Below, one piece after another: positions 25,532-34,589 of a stretch of DNA of 64,000 nucleotides (the stretch's first letter is position 1; each line of letters starts with the position of its first letter). Under the pieces are notes generated by a model. The model made no database searches and was not told the origin of the DNA. It saw nothing but the letters and a program-made list of their open reading frames with translations. Source of the stretch: RYN-230 sp963711705. Its GTDB lineage: Bacteria > Actinomycetota > Actinomycetes > Streptosporangiales > Streptosporangiaceae. The translations under genes and the position numbers were made by a program. The DNA lies in NCBI GenBank assembly GCA_963711705.1, contig CAVQFM010000014.1, positions 1-64,000 on the forward strand, given 5' to 3'.

Positions 25532-26038
25532 ATGGCCGGCATCGACGAGCGGTTCGCCGCCTACGTGCGTGACCGCGGTGAGCATCACTTGCGTGTGGCG
25601 GTGCTGCTCACCGGTGACTGGCATGCGGCTGAGGACCTGGTCCAGGAGAGTCTGGTCAAGCTCTACCGGGCCTGGCCGAAGCTGCGGCTGGACGGCGACC
25701 CGGATGCCTACCTGCGGCGGATCATGGTGAACACGCACCGGTCGTGGTGGCGCGCCCGGTGGCGCCGCGAGACGCCAACCGGCGAGCTGCCTGACACCGT
25801 GATCGCGGACTTTGCCGACGGTCAGGCGTTCGCCGCACCGGTGCGCCAGGCGCTCCAGGCGCTGCCGCAGCGGCAACGTGCCGCGGTGGTGCTGCGGTAC
25901 TGCGCCGATTTGCCGGAAGCCGAGGTCGCGGACCTGCTCGGTTGCTCTGTGGGGACAGTCAAGACGCACACGCATCGCGGCTTGCGGGCGCTGCGCGAGA
26001 ACCTCGAGGAGGACCGCTATGGACGACAGCGAAACTGA
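25532..26038 (+). CDS. ECF sigma factor, SigE family
   Basis: A 168-residue ECF sigma factor with region 2 (FAAYVRDRGEHHLRVAVLLT, DWHAAEDLVQESLVKLYRAW) and region 4 (LPQRQRAAVVLRYCADLPEA, followed by VADLLGCSVGTVKTHTHRGL). The short linker and SigE-type region 2 fit the actinobacterial SigE-like ECF group. The ATG at 25532 has ATGGAG four bases upstream. The following gene overlaps its end by about 20 bp and encodes an anti-sigma-like membrane protein. Confidence 0.93.
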   Translation: MAGIDERFAAYVRDRGEHHLRVAVLLTGDWHAAEDLVQESLVKLYRAWPKLRLDGDPDAYLRRIMVNTHRSWWRARWRRETPTGELPDTVIADFADGQAFAAPVRQALQALPQRQRAAVVLRYCADLPEAEVADLLGCSVGTVKTHTHRGLRALRENLEEDRYGRQRN

Positions 26039-26462
26039 GGCGCGCCGCCTGCTCGCGGCGGCCACTACGGACATGCCACCTGGGATCGACCTGCTAGAAG
26101 GGTTCGCCGCGGCGCGACAGCGGGACCGGGCACGCCGGACGCGGAGGATCGCCGTGCTGTCGGCCGGGATCGCGGTGGCAGCGGCCTTGGTGACGGCGCT
26201 TACGCTGACCACCGCCGGTTCGGCCCCATCGGCGCGCGCTGCTGTCAGCAGCGCGCTGACCCGCACACTGACGCAGAGCTATCACCTCACTGAGCAAGGC
26301 AGCAGTTATTTCATCTCGAACGGCCGGGTCACTCACGGACCTCGCTACACGTGCACGAGCGTGGCAGACCCGGTGCGGCATCTCGAGGCGACTTCCTGCC
26401 CGGGCCCCCCGGCCGCCACCATGATCCGCACGGTGGGCCGCTACCGGTATGACTACTACGGC
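26019..26462 (+). pseudogene. Truncated anti-sigma-like membrane protein
   Basis: Overlapping the sigma-factor stop, an ATG at 26019 starts MDDSETEARRLLAAATTDMP, a short cytosolic helix, one membrane segment (IAVLSAGIAVAAALVTALTL, about residues 43-62) and an extracytoplasmic part. This is the layout of single-pass partner proteins encoded behind SigE-like factors. The likely gene sequence stops at about 26462, exactly where the opposite-strand gene ends; beyond that the frame stays open to 27254 only as an antisense shadow. The authentic C-terminus therefore appears lost at a rearrangement junction. Confidence 0.65.
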
Positions 26463-27068
26463 TTAAGCGGTGGCAGGACCCGGCGCGGCCTGCAGGCGCG
26501 GGTGGCGGCCGGCGAAGGCGATGAGCTGGTCGCCGGGACCGGCCGGGCCGGGCAGCCAGACCGGGTCGGCGAACAGCCCAGGGCGGGTGCCTGGAGGCAT
26601 GAGCAGCGGGGCGATCGGCAGCAAGATGGCCGCCAGGCCCGGCGGGACCGGCCGGGCCGCGCCGCACGCGGCAGAGATGTCCCACCCGTGGACGGTGATC
26701 TCGATGGCCCCGGTCACCGCGACCATGCTCGCGGTCAGCTCACGGTCCCCAATGGTCACCCGGCGCCCGCCCGGCCCGGCCGCAGTGCAGGTGCCCAGCA
26801 GCCTGGCGGCCTGGCCGCGCAGCCGCGCGACCGGGTCCCGCCCAGGCCCGTCGTAACCCCGCTCTGGCACAGGGCTGATGCCTGCGGTGGCGATCGACTC
26901 GTGCAGCACCCCGATCGAGTCGCTGAGGTGGTCCAGCAACGTTTCGAGGTCCCATCTGGCGCACGGAGTGGACCGCGGCAGGAGCTGCGGAGTGACCAGC
27001 GCGGCACCGGCCAGCGCGTAGCTGACCGCCGATTCGAGCAGCTCCAGTCCCCGGTTCAGCGGAGCCAC
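26463..27068 (-). CDS. TIGR03086-family (mycothiol-dependent maleylpyruvate isomerase-like) protein
   Basis: A 201-residue DinB/MDMPI-fold protein. It has LPRSTPCARWDLETLLDHL, with the metal-ligand His, and a later EITVHGWDISAAC segment supplying another ligand. The family binds a divalent metal and uses mycothiol; many members have no known substrate. It starts at a GTG (27068) 17 bp downstream of the ECF sigma gene, so the pair is an operon and this protein is probably a target or modulator of that sigma factor. Confidence 0.85.
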   Translation of the reverse strand: MAPLNRGLELLESAVSYALAGAALVTPQLLPRSTPCARWDLETLLDHLSDSIGVLHESIATAGISPVPERGYDGPGRDPVARLRGQAARLLGTCTAAGPGGRRVTIGDRELTASMVAVTGAIEITVHGWDISAACGAARPVPPGLAAILLPIAPLLMPPGTRPGLFADPVWLPGPAGPGDQLIAFAGRHPRLQAAPGPATA

Positions 27069-27085
27069 GGGGTGACCGCCAGGTC

Positions 27086-28078
27086 CTACGCTGGGGCCGG
27101 CCCGGCCGCGGTGCCGCCGTACTCCCGCGGCAGGCCGAACGAGGCGAACAGACCCGGGTCCACGAAGGCGACGATCCGCGCGATCCCCCGCGTAGTGACC
27201 GTGAGCACCTGCAACGCGTGCGCATGGTATGTCCCGCCCGGTTCGCGCTGGTAGACCGCGAACGCCGGCTGCCCATTCGCCACGACCGGAACCAGCCGCT
27301 CCCGCCCGGGCGCGATGAAGAAGTTCGACGCGACGAACCGCACAACGGCCTGGCGGCCAGTGAACCAGGTCAGCACCGGGGGCATCTCCAGCACGACATC
27401 CTGGGCCAGCAGCTCTGCCAGCGCGCTCGCGTCGGCGTTCTCAACAGCCACGGCGAACCGCTCCAGCAGCGCTCGCCGGTCCGGCTCGGCGGGCTCGGCC
27501 AGCTCCTCTTCGGCGGGCAGCGCCTGCGCGAGCTGGGCCCGGGCCCGCCGCACGCCGCTGTTCACCGCAGTAGTCGTCGTGCCCAGCAGATCCGCCACCT
27601 CCGTGGCCGGCCATTCCAGCACGTCCCGCAAGATCAGCACCGCGCGCTGCCGGGCCGACAGGTACTGCAGCGCCGCGACAAAGGCCAGCCGGATACCCGC
27701 CCGCGACACGGCCACCGCCGCTGGATCCGCATACTCCCCGGCCAGCAGTGCGTCCGGGAACGGCTGCAGCCACGGCACCTCCGCGCCGGTCACCACCGGA
27801 GCTTCCGGGTCCCCGGCCGGAGCACCCAGCCCGGAGGGCAGCGGCCGGCGCCCGCGCCGCTCGATCGCGGTCAGGCACACGTTGGTCGCGATCCGGTATA
27901 GCCAGGTCCGCACCGATGAACGGCCCTCGAACCGGTCATAGGACCGCCACGCCCGCAGGTAGGTCTCCTGCACCAGGTCCTCGGCCTCCTCAGCCGACCC
28001 CAGCATCCGGTAGCAATGCGCGAGCAACTCACCCCGGAACCGGCCGGTGTTACTGGTGAAATCCTCGCTGACTGTCAT
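27086..28078 (-). CDS. ECF sigma factor with C-terminal SnoaL-like domain
   Basis: A 330-residue sigma factor: region 2 (CYRMLGSAEEAEDLVQETYL, then RAWRSYDRFEGRSSVRTWLY), region 4 (LSARQRAVLILRDVLEWPAT, TTTAVNSGVRRARAQL), and from about residue 205 a SnoaL/NTF2-like domain (LLERFAVAVENADASALAEL). This fused architecture replaces a classical anti-sigma factor: the C-terminal domain tunes activity. It matches the TIGR02960/SigG-like group. It leads the operon with the TIGR03086 gene. Confidence 0.92.
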   Translation of the reverse strand: MTVSEDFTSNTGRFRGELLAHCYRMLGSAEEAEDLVQETYLRAWRSYDRFEGRSSVRTWLYRIATNVCLTAIERRGRRPLPSGLGAPAGDPEAPVVTGAEVPWLQPFPDALLAGEYADPAAVAVSRAGIRLAFVAALQYLSARQRAVLILRDVLEWPATEVADLLGTTTTAVNSGVRRARAQLAQALPAEEELAEPAEPDRRALLERFAVAVENADASALAELLAQDVVLEMPPVLTWFTGRQAVVRFVASNFFIAPGRERLVPVVANGQPAFAVYQREPGGTYHAHALQVLTVTTRGIARIVAFVDPGLFASFGLPREYGGTAAGPAPA

Positions 28079-28213
28079 CGGCTACCCCAAACCCTCCGGC
28101 GCGAACACTGGCCGCGCGCTGGCCCTATACATACAGACCCGCGGGGCGTCCCAAAATCGCCGCAATGTGGCCGGCGTGTTCGATCGTGCGCCTGCCGCCA
28201 CGGCTGGGCTAGG

Positions 28214-28993
28214 TCACCGCGTCGTCAGCTCTCCTTTGCTGAGGGCATCCCGGTCCACGTCATCGAGCGAGGTGACCACCAGATCGGCGCCGGCCGCGGC
28301 CAGCAGGTCGGCGTCATCGGCCCGGGAGATGCCGATCGCGGCCATGCCGCCGGCCTTCGCGGCCTGGACACCGGAGGACGCGTCCTCGATCACCATCGCG
28401 TAGCGTGGCTCGACGCCGAGTTCGTGCGCTGCGGTCAGGAAAATCTCGGGGTCCGGCTTGCCGCGGGCGAAATCGCGCCCCGAGACGTCCACGTCGAAGT
28501 AGTCCAGCAGCGTCTGGCCGGGCCGCACCGTCGGCGAGGAGATCCCGTGCTGGGCCGCGAACGTGTCGAGCCGGATCTTCCGCAGGAACAGTCCCGCGTT
28601 CTTCGACGATGACGCGTCCGCGATGCGCAGCCCGGCATCCTTGGTCGCGATGACGAAACGCAGCGCGTCTGGATAGGCGGTGAAGTCGCCAGCCTCGATG
28701 AGGCGCACGACTAGCTCCTGCTTGCGCTGCGCGTACTCGGCGACGCGCTGCTCGGCGTCGGGCACGTGGAAGTAGTCGAGGGCGGCGCGGGCGCCGGCCA
28801 TGCGCGGCTTGCCCGAGACGTACTGCTGGTAGACGTGGGGCGTGAACGCGTCCGGCGACCACGTCGTCTGGTCACGGATGTCGCGCCAGCCGGACTCCAT
28901 CAGCTCACGCAGTGACTCGCGCCACGCCTTTTCGTGCGGCGAGTTGACCAGCACTCCGTTGACGTCGAAAATGGCTCCCTGGAACTTCGGCAT
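28214..28993 (-). CDS. HAD hydrolase, beta-phosphoglucomutase-like
   Basis: A 259-residue HAD protein: motif I FDVNGVLVNSP (the usual DxDG is DVNG, so the general acid Asp is replaced by Asn), motif II/III region with IADASSSKN and GKPDPEIF, and motif IV VIEDASSGVQAAKAG. This is the beta-phosphoglucomutase subfamily, converting beta-glucose-1-phosphate to glucose-6-phosphate. It begins after a strong AAAGGAGG site, 11 bp behind a GH65 phosphorylase, the enzyme producing that substrate. The DVNG variant could impair mutase chemistry and leave phosphatase activity. Confidence 0.9.
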   Translation of the reverse strand: MPKFQGAIFDVNGVLVNSPHEKAWRESLRELMESGWRDIRDQTTWSPDAFTPHVYQQYVSGKPRMAGARAALDYFHVPDAEQRVAEYAQRKQELVVRLIEAGDFTAYPDALRFVIATKDAGLRIADASSSKNAGLFLRKIRLDTFAAQHGISSPTVRPGQTLLDYFDVDVSGRDFARGKPDPEIFLTAAHELGVEPRYAMVIEDASSGVQAAKAGGMAAIGISRADDADLLAAAGADLVVTSLDDVDRDALSKGELTTR

Positions 28994-29004
28994 GCGGCCT
29001 CCTT

Positions 29005-31458
29005 TCAATCCGGGGCAGAGGGGCGGACGGGCCTGGAAGGCGCCGTTGTTGCGTGGTTCCGGCTGAGCTCGAACACGGTCCTGTCGCCCACGCTCAGCGT
29101 GCGAATGTCGTCGCGCAGCGCCGCCCGCACCGAACGGCCCCCGCCGCCCTCGGCATGCAGGGCCAGCGTCAGCTGGTCGTGGGTCAGCGTCACCTGGATC
29201 CGGGTCTGCCGGAACTGTATCGGGAACGACAGGCCGTCGAGCCGGCTCGGCAGCCGGGGATCGAAGCACAGGACGCCGTCGCTGACATAGGTGCCCGCGT
29301 AGCTGCGCTGCACGAGGTCGAGCGTCCCCGCCATGACACCCATGTGGATGCCTTCCTTCGTCGTGCCGCCCTGAATGTCCTCGGCATCGCTGCGCAGCGC
29401 GACCAGGAACCGCTCCCACGAGCTCTCCGGGTCGATGGCGGCGAGGACCCCGGCGTGGGTGACGAAGCTCAGCGTCGAGCCGTGCGACGTGCGCCGGTCG
29501 TAGTACGCGACGTTCCGCCGCACCGTGTCGAGCCCGTAGCCATACCCCAGCCGCCCGAAAATCTCGCGCAGCTCCTCGTCCCTGAACAGGAAGAACAGCA
29601 TCACTGTGTCGGCCTGTTTGGTGACCTTGTAACGGTTGGGATCCTTGCCCTCCGCGCGCAGGATCCGGTCCAGCCGCTGGATGTTGCCGTACTTCGCGCG
29701 GTATGCGTCCCAGTCCAGCTCCTCGAGGTCCGCATAGCCCTCGAACTGGCTGATGATCCCTTCGTCGTGGAACGGGACGAACATCCGGCGGCTCATGTCA
29801 CGCCACACCGCCAGCTCGTCGTCGCCGATGCCCAGCTGCTCGCGCAGCTCCTCCGCCCGGCTCGAGGGGAGCAACGCCAGCAGCTGGCCGGCGACGTCGC
29901 ACAGCCACGCCACCATGACGTTGGTGTACGCGTTGTTGCGCAGGCCACCATGCGGCGCGTCCGGGTACTTGTCGTGGAATTCGTCGGGGCCCATCACGCC
30001 ATGGATCTCGTAACGCTCGCGCTCCGGGTTGAAGTGCGCGATCGATGCCCAGAAGCGAGTGATGCTGAGCATCATTTCCGCGCCATAGTCACGGAGGAAC
30101 GCCTGGTCATGGGTGGTCTGGAAGTACTGCCAGATGTTCCAGAAGATCGCCGCGCTGATGTGCCGCTGGTTACGGCTGAGGTCAGGCTCCCAGCGGCCCG
30201 AAACGGGGTTGAGGTGGACGCGCTGCGTCTCCTCGGTCCCCTCGCTGCCGCTCTGCCACGGGAACATCGCGCCCCGGAATCCTTCCTCCCGCGCCGCCGC
30301 CCGGGCCTCGCCTATCCGGCGGAAGCGGTACATCAGCAGCCCTCGGGTGACCTCCGGCAGGCGGACGTTGAAGAACGGGAACGCATAGAGCTCATCCCAG
30401 AACACGTGCCCGCGATAGGCCTCGCCGTTCAGGCCGCGGGCGGGCAGTCCCGCGTCGAGGTCGGCGGTGTGCCGTGAGCAGACCTGCAGGACGTGCCCGA
30501 TGTGCAGCCGCAGCAGCAACTGCACGCTCTCATCTCCGGACACCCGCACGTCACACACCCGCCACAGCTCCTCCCACGCCGTGGCGTGCCGCTCGAACGA
30601 GGCGCCGAAATCGGTGTGCCGGGCCACCGACGTGGCCGCCTTGACCAGCGTGTCGCTGACCGCCTGGTCCCGCGACGTGAAGAACGTCACCAGCTTCTCG
30701 ACCCGCGTCGCCTCGCCGTGGCGCACGCCGAAGGCCAGGACCTGCTGGATGTAGTCCTCCATCTGGTAGAGCCGCCGCTCGACCTGGACTGCCCCGTCAG
30801 CGCGGACCACGCGGGTGCGGGCCGCCTGGCTGACGTACAGGTTCGACTGCCGGGTCTCGGCCTTTAGCGCGATAACCTCCGACCCGAGCGTCCGCGGGCC
30901 CACGGGGTTCAGGTGGCGGCCTTCCAGCTGCTGGTAGCGGGCAACCCCGGCGTTGCTTACCCGGCCATCGATCGCCGTGACCACCTCGACGCGCCCCGAC
31001 CAGTTCCCCGGGACGAGCGTCCACTCGATCCCTCCGTGATGGGCGTCGGCCATGCTGACGAAGCGGCGGCTGTGCAGTGTCGTCTCCCGGCCCTCATGAT
31101 CACGGAACAAGAGGTGGCGGCTGACAGTCGCGAACCGGATGTCGAGCTCGTGGCGGTAACCGAGCAGTTCCACGTCGGCGAGCCGGATCACGTCCCCGCC
31201 CTCGATACGCAACTGGAGGACCAGCCAGTTCGGCAGGTTGACGAGGTCCTCGTTGAGCACGGGCAGGCCGCCCAGGATCGTCGTCTCGCGGTTGTAACCG
31301 CCGTGCACGTAGGTCCCGGGATAGTGCACGCCGTCGGCGTCCGCCCACTCCGCGGCGCCGCGTGCGCACAGGTACCCGTTGCCCGTCGAGGTCAGCGTTT
31401 CGCGAAGGCCTTCAGCCTCGGGATCAAAGCCCTCATACGCGAGCAGGAAACCGTCCAC
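29005..31458 (-). CDS. Glycoside hydrolase family 65 disaccharide phosphorylase
   Basis: An 817-residue GH65 enzyme, phosphorolysing an alpha-glucosyl disaccharide (trehalose, maltose, kojibiose or nigerose) to beta-glucose-1-phosphate. Landmarks: STGNGYLCARG at the N-terminus, the barrel segment GHVFWDELYAFPFF (about 350-363), FPWQSGSEGTEETQ (399-412), the catalytic acid Glu-493 in GPDEFHDKYP, and GGTTKEGIHMG late. The GTG at 31458, with AGGGGGG upstream, fits the family start better than a longer frame. Product is handed to the adjacent HAD mutase. Specificity cannot be read by eye. Confidence 0.95.
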   Translation of the reverse strand: MDGFLLAYEGFDPEAEGLRETLTSTGNGYLCARGAAEWADADGVHYPGTYVHGGYNRETTILGGLPVLNEDLVNLPNWLVLQLRIEGGDVIRLADVELLGYRHELDIRFATVSRHLLFRDHEGRETTLHSRRFVSMADAHHGGIEWTLVPGNWSGRVEVVTAIDGRVSNAGVARYQQLEGRHLNPVGPRTLGSEVIALKAETRQSNLYVSQAARTRVVRADGAVQVERRLYQMEDYIQQVLAFGVRHGEATRVEKLVTFFTSRDQAVSDTLVKAATSVARHTDFGASFERHATAWEELWRVCDVRVSGDESVQLLLRLHIGHVLQVCSRHTADLDAGLPARGLNGEAYRGHVFWDELYAFPFFNVRLPEVTRGLLMYRFRRIGEARAAAREEGFRGAMFPWQSGSEGTEETQRVHLNPVSGRWEPDLSRNQRHISAAIFWNIWQYFQTTHDQAFLRDYGAEMMLSITRFWASIAHFNPERERYEIHGVMGPDEFHDKYPDAPHGGLRNNAYTNVMVAWLCDVAGQLLALLPSSRAEELREQLGIGDDELAVWRDMSRRMFVPFHDEGIISQFEGYADLEELDWDAYRAKYGNIQRLDRILRAEGKDPNRYKVTKQADTVMLFFLFRDEELREIFGRLGYGYGLDTVRRNVAYYDRRTSHGSTLSFVTHAGVLAAIDPESSWERFLVALRSDAEDIQGGTTKEGIHMGVMAGTLDLVQRSYAGTYVSDGVLCFDPRLPSRLDGLSFPIQFRQTRIQVTLTHDQLTLALHAEGGGGRSVRAALRDDIRTLSVGDRTVFELSRNHATTAPSRPVRPSAPD

Positions 31459-31607
31459 GGCACCCCCCTGGAGGGTGTACCCAGCCCGTTCCGCCCGCAC
31501 CGCTGCGCGAAGGAGCGGCTTGGCGCGAGCAGAAGCTGACCACACCCGTGGCAGTGACCCGCGAGGCGGAGCCGTCGCTGGACTGTGCCGAATGAGCTGG
31601 GCTTTCG

Positions 31608-33194
31608 CTACTCATGGACGTCCACGGCCAGGTAGTGGCCGGTTTGGGGCGGCGGGTCGGACAGTGCCGCAGCCTCGTCGTGGTATTGCAGGTCGGTGGC
31701 GGTTTGCCGCTCGCGGTGCTGCCTGAGGTGCTCTTCCCAGCTGGCCACGCTGAACAGCTCGATGAACAGGCGCGGGTTCTGGCTGTCCTGGTACAGCGCC
31801 CAGTCGATGGCCCCGGTCCGCAGCCGTGACTGGCGCAGGGGGCCCATGGCCTGCAGGAACTGCTGTTCCTTGTCGGCGGCGATGGTGTAGGTGGTCCGGA
31901 CCAGGACCAGTCCACTGCCGCGATCAGCGCTGATGAGCAGTTGCGGTTCGGGCCAGCGCACCAGGCTGCGGTCCATGTCTGCGATCTGGTAGAACGGCCA
32001 GAACCAGAGGGTTGCCGCACCGGCGGCCATGACGGCGGCGGAGATCAGGAAGGCGGGCACCAGCCCCGCAGTCCCGGCGGCGACTCCCCAGATGGCAGCC
32101 CCGCCGGCCTGCGCGCCGAACAGGACCATCTGGTAGACCGACAGGCCGCGGGCGCGGACCCACCTGGGCAGGAACAGCTGCAGGGCGGCGTTGACGTTAG
32201 ACAGGAAAGCTATCCAGGCCACACCGGCCGGCAGCAGCACCAGGATGGTCAGCGCGAGGCTGCGCGACAGCGCCACCGCGGCCAGGGCCGCCGCGTAGGT
32301 CAGGCTGGCGACGGCCACCAGGGCATTGGCGGAGAGCCTGGCCCGGACCTGCGGAAGGATGAACGCGCCGCCGATAGCACCCACTCCCAGGGCACCCAGC
32401 AGCAGACCGTACCCGTCTGAACCCAGGCCGAGCCGGCGGGTGGCGATCAGGGGCAGCAGCGCCCACAGCGCGCTGCCCGGCAGGAGGAACAGGGCCGCGC
32501 GCAGCAGGATGCGCTGCACGACGGGTGCGTGGCGGACGTACCTGCCGCCCGCCCGCAGCCCGGGGATGAACCGCTCGGGAGACTGCGGAGTCCCGCCCAG
32601 CTGGGGATGAAGCGCCACCACGATCGCGTAGACCAGGAACGTCGCCGCGTTCAGGCCGAACACGGCGGCCACCCCGATCCGCGCGACCAGCAGCCCGGCG
32701 ATGGCTGGGCCGATGGCGCGGGCCAGGTTGATGTTGATCGAACTAAGAGCTGAGGCACTGGGCACCAGCGGGCGGGGGACCATGTCGGGCACCAGCGACT
32801 GGTAGGCGGGCGTGACCAGGATGGCTCCGGTGCCGAGAATGAAGGTGAATATGAGCAGCAGCGCCGGCGGCATCCGGTGCGCCGCGGTCAGCGCGGTGAG
32901 GGCTCCGCCTGCGGCGGTCATGCCCGCGAGGACCGCGACGAGCAGCCTGGCCCGGTCGAAAATGTCCGCCAGCACCCCGCCGGCCAGCGCGAACAGGACG
33001 GCGGGCAGGGTGTCAGCGGTCTGCACCAGGGGGACGAGGACGGCCGCGTGAGGACTGTGGACCAGCAGCCACTGGGCACCCACGGTCTGCATCCAGGTGC
33101 CCACGTTGCTGACCAGCGCCGCGATCCACAGTGACCGGAACAGCCCGATACGCAACGGTGCCCAGGTCGAAGCGGCCGCTCCCGAGCTAGCCAT
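31608..33194 (-). CDS. MFS transporter with C-terminal monooxygenase-like domain (PF05977-type)
   Basis: A 528-residue MFS exporter of the EntS-like MFS_3 group: FRSLWIAALVSNVGTWMQTV starts helix 1, about 12 membrane helices follow, and the C-terminal 110 residues are soluble, with GSGLVLVRTTYTIAADKEQQ and an LFSVASWEEHLRQH strand. That tail resembles an antibiotic-biosynthesis-monooxygenase/EthD-like alpha-beta sandwich and is standard for PF05977 proteins. Substrate unknown. It lies 150 bp upstream of the GH65 gene on the same strand, so co-transcription is possible but not shown. Confidence 0.92.
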   Translation of the reverse strand: MASSGAAASTWAPLRIGLFRSLWIAALVSNVGTWMQTVGAQWLLVHSPHAAVLVPLVQTADTLPAVLFALAGGVLADIFDRARLLVAVLAGMTAAGGALTALTAAHRMPPALLLIFTFILGTGAILVTPAYQSLVPDMVPRPLVPSASALSSININLARAIGPAIAGLLVARIGVAAVFGLNAATFLVYAIVVALHPQLGGTPQSPERFIPGLRAGGRYVRHAPVVQRILLRAALFLLPGSALWALLPLIATRRLGLGSDGYGLLLGALGVGAIGGAFILPQVRARLSANALVAVASLTYAAALAAVALSRSLALTILVLLPAGVAWIAFLSNVNAALQLFLPRWVRARGLSVYQMVLFGAQAGGAAIWGVAAGTAGLVPAFLISAAVMAAGAATLWFWPFYQIADMDRSLVRWPEPQLLISADRGSGLVLVRTTYTIAADKEQQFLQAMGPLRQSRLRTGAIDWALYQDSQNPRLFIELFSVASWEEHLRQHRERQTATDLQYHDEAAALSDPPPQTGHYLAVDVHE

Positions 33195-33334
33195 GCGCGT
33201 TTCAGCTTTCCTGCCAGCCAGCTTCCGTGCTTGATCCGGCTGGTGCCTGAGCCCAGCCAGGCCGTAACGGTAGCAGTAACTCTCCCCGGCGATCCGGCTC
33301 TAACGGCTTCCCCGTCGGCAATGGAATCGCGTGG

Positions 33335-33793
33335 TCATCCGCTCTGGCTCGACCACGTAGCTGATCTGCTGGCCCGGCCTGACGCGGCAGCACAGGCAGC
33401 CCGGTCATCCAGGCGCCTGGCGGACAGCCGGCGGCGCAGTCGTGCGCGGTCGGCGGCGACCAGGCCGCCCCAGACACCGTGCTGGCCGATGTCCCAGTGC
33501 CGCAGCGAGAGCTCTAGGCACTGGCCGCGTACCCGGCAGGCGGTACAGACAGCGATCGCCGCGGCCGCCTCCTGGCGGGCCCTGCCCGCCTCGGCGCTGA
33601 CCGGGAACCATTGGTCCGGATCAAGACCCCCGTCAGCACAACGGGCATCCCGCTCCACCAGGGCCCACAAGGCCTGATCGGTGAACAGGCCGGGCACCGG
33701 TGGCGCCACGGCGTCCCGCGGGATCGCCGCTGTCAGCAGGCGGCTGGCGATGCCATTCGACGTCACCGGCTCGGCGGGTGTGGGAGAGGACAT
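33335..33793 (-). CDS. WhiB-family iron-sulfur transcriptional regulator
   Basis: A 152-residue WhiB-like protein. Four cluster-ligand Cys are present: one in DARCADGG and three in CTACRVRGQC, followed by the G[VI]WGG turn (HGVWGGLVAADRARL) and a basic C-terminal tail. WhiB proteins bind a [4Fe-4S] cluster, respond to O2/NO and modulate the principal sigma factor. The start ATG at 33793 has GAAGGA upstream. It lies downstream of the hemerythrin gene on the same strand, separated by 103 bp. Confidence 0.95.
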   Translation of the reverse strand: MSSPTPAEPVTSNGIASRLLTAAIPRDAVAPPVPGLFTDQALWALVERDARCADGGLDPDQWFPVSAEAGRARQEAAAAIAVCTACRVRGQCLELSLRHWDIGQHGVWGGLVAADRARLRRRLSARRLDDRAACAAASGRASRSATWSSQSG

Positions 33794-33896
33794 CACTATT
33801 CCTTCAGCTTTGGCCCGCACTTGGGAGTTGGTGGCTGGGTGCCATGACGTGGCTACAGCGCTGCCGGGCGCAGGCGGCGGCCGGGGCTGTGGTGCT

Positions 33897-34589
33897 TCAC
33901 AGCGGTGGCGTGTTGCGGCGGTACCGGGGCAGCCAGATTCTGTGGTAGAGGAGGCGGGTGGGGGCTGGCAGCTCGCCCAGTACCTGGGTGCGGACGCCGG
34001 GGCTGGCGCTGGCCAGGGCCCACGGGACCGTGGCCGCGGCGCGCCGCAGGCTGTGGCCGCCACGGATGGCCCGGGTGATGGTACTGAGCTGGCCGTGCGA
34101 CAGGGTCTGGGTAATGAGGGGCAGCGCCTCGGCTTCCTCGTGGGCGAGGTGACTGGTCAGCCTGGTCCGCAGCCTGGTCAGCAGCTGGCGGAGCCGCCCG
34201 GGGTCGGCGTCCATGGTGAACGCGTCGTCGGTCACGGCCTGCAGCGGGCCGATCAGGCGGCGCTCGTCTTCCATCGCTTCGAGCAGGGCCTGGCCGTGCG
34301 GGTCGCCGGTGAGCCTGGCCCGGACCGGCGGCCACATGGCCGCGTGCTCGGCCGCGAAGTGGAACGTCAGCTGGTCGCGGAACACGATCCAGCGGGCCCG
34401 GGTCGCCGCACGGCTGGCTGTGCTGTGAGTGAGCTGGTCCAGGTCGCGGCGCAGCGCGTCGTGCACCGCGGTCATCGGTGCCCAGCTGGCCCGGACGGCG
34501 GGCTCGATCGTCTGGAGTGAGGCCGTGGGTTGCTCGGCAATCGCCTCAGGGTGGCCCGGGCGGCGCTCACCGGGAGACATGGATCTCAT
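33897..34589 (-). CDS. Hemerythrin HHE-domain protein
   Basis: A 230-residue four-helix-bundle protein with hemerythrin-like metal ligands: His in AVHDALRRDL, HFAAEHAAMWP, Glu/Asp in LEAMEDERRL and SHLAHEEAEALP. Such proteins bind a non-haem di-iron centre and sense or store O2 or NO. Its start overlaps the stop of the upstream gene by 23 bp, so translation is coupled to the repeat-family membrane protein. A Pro/Arg-rich C-terminus (RIWLPRYRRNTPPL) resembles the longer actinobacterial form. Confidence 0.9.
   Translation of the reverse strand: MRSMSPGERRPGHPEAIAEQPTASLQTIEPAVRASWAPMTAVHDALRRDLDQLTHSTASRAATRARWIVFRDQLTFHFAAEHAAMWPPVRARLTGDPHGQALLEAMEDERRLIGPLQAVTDDAFTMDADPGRLRQLLTRLRTRLTSHLAHEEAEALPLITQTLSHGQLSTITRAIRGGHSLRRAAATVPWALASASPGVRTQVLGELPAPTRLLYHRIWLPRYRRNTPPL

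Noticed and set aside
26463..27254. Open continuation of the anti-sigma-like frame to 27254
   Set aside because: It is antisense to the well-supported TIGR03086 gene and has no domain character, so it is not counted as coding.
28214..29419. Long 401-codon version of the HAD protein
   Set aside because: The first ~140 codons are antisense-like Arg/Gly-rich sequence over the GH65 gene; the ATG at 28993 with a strong ribosome site fits the HAD family start.
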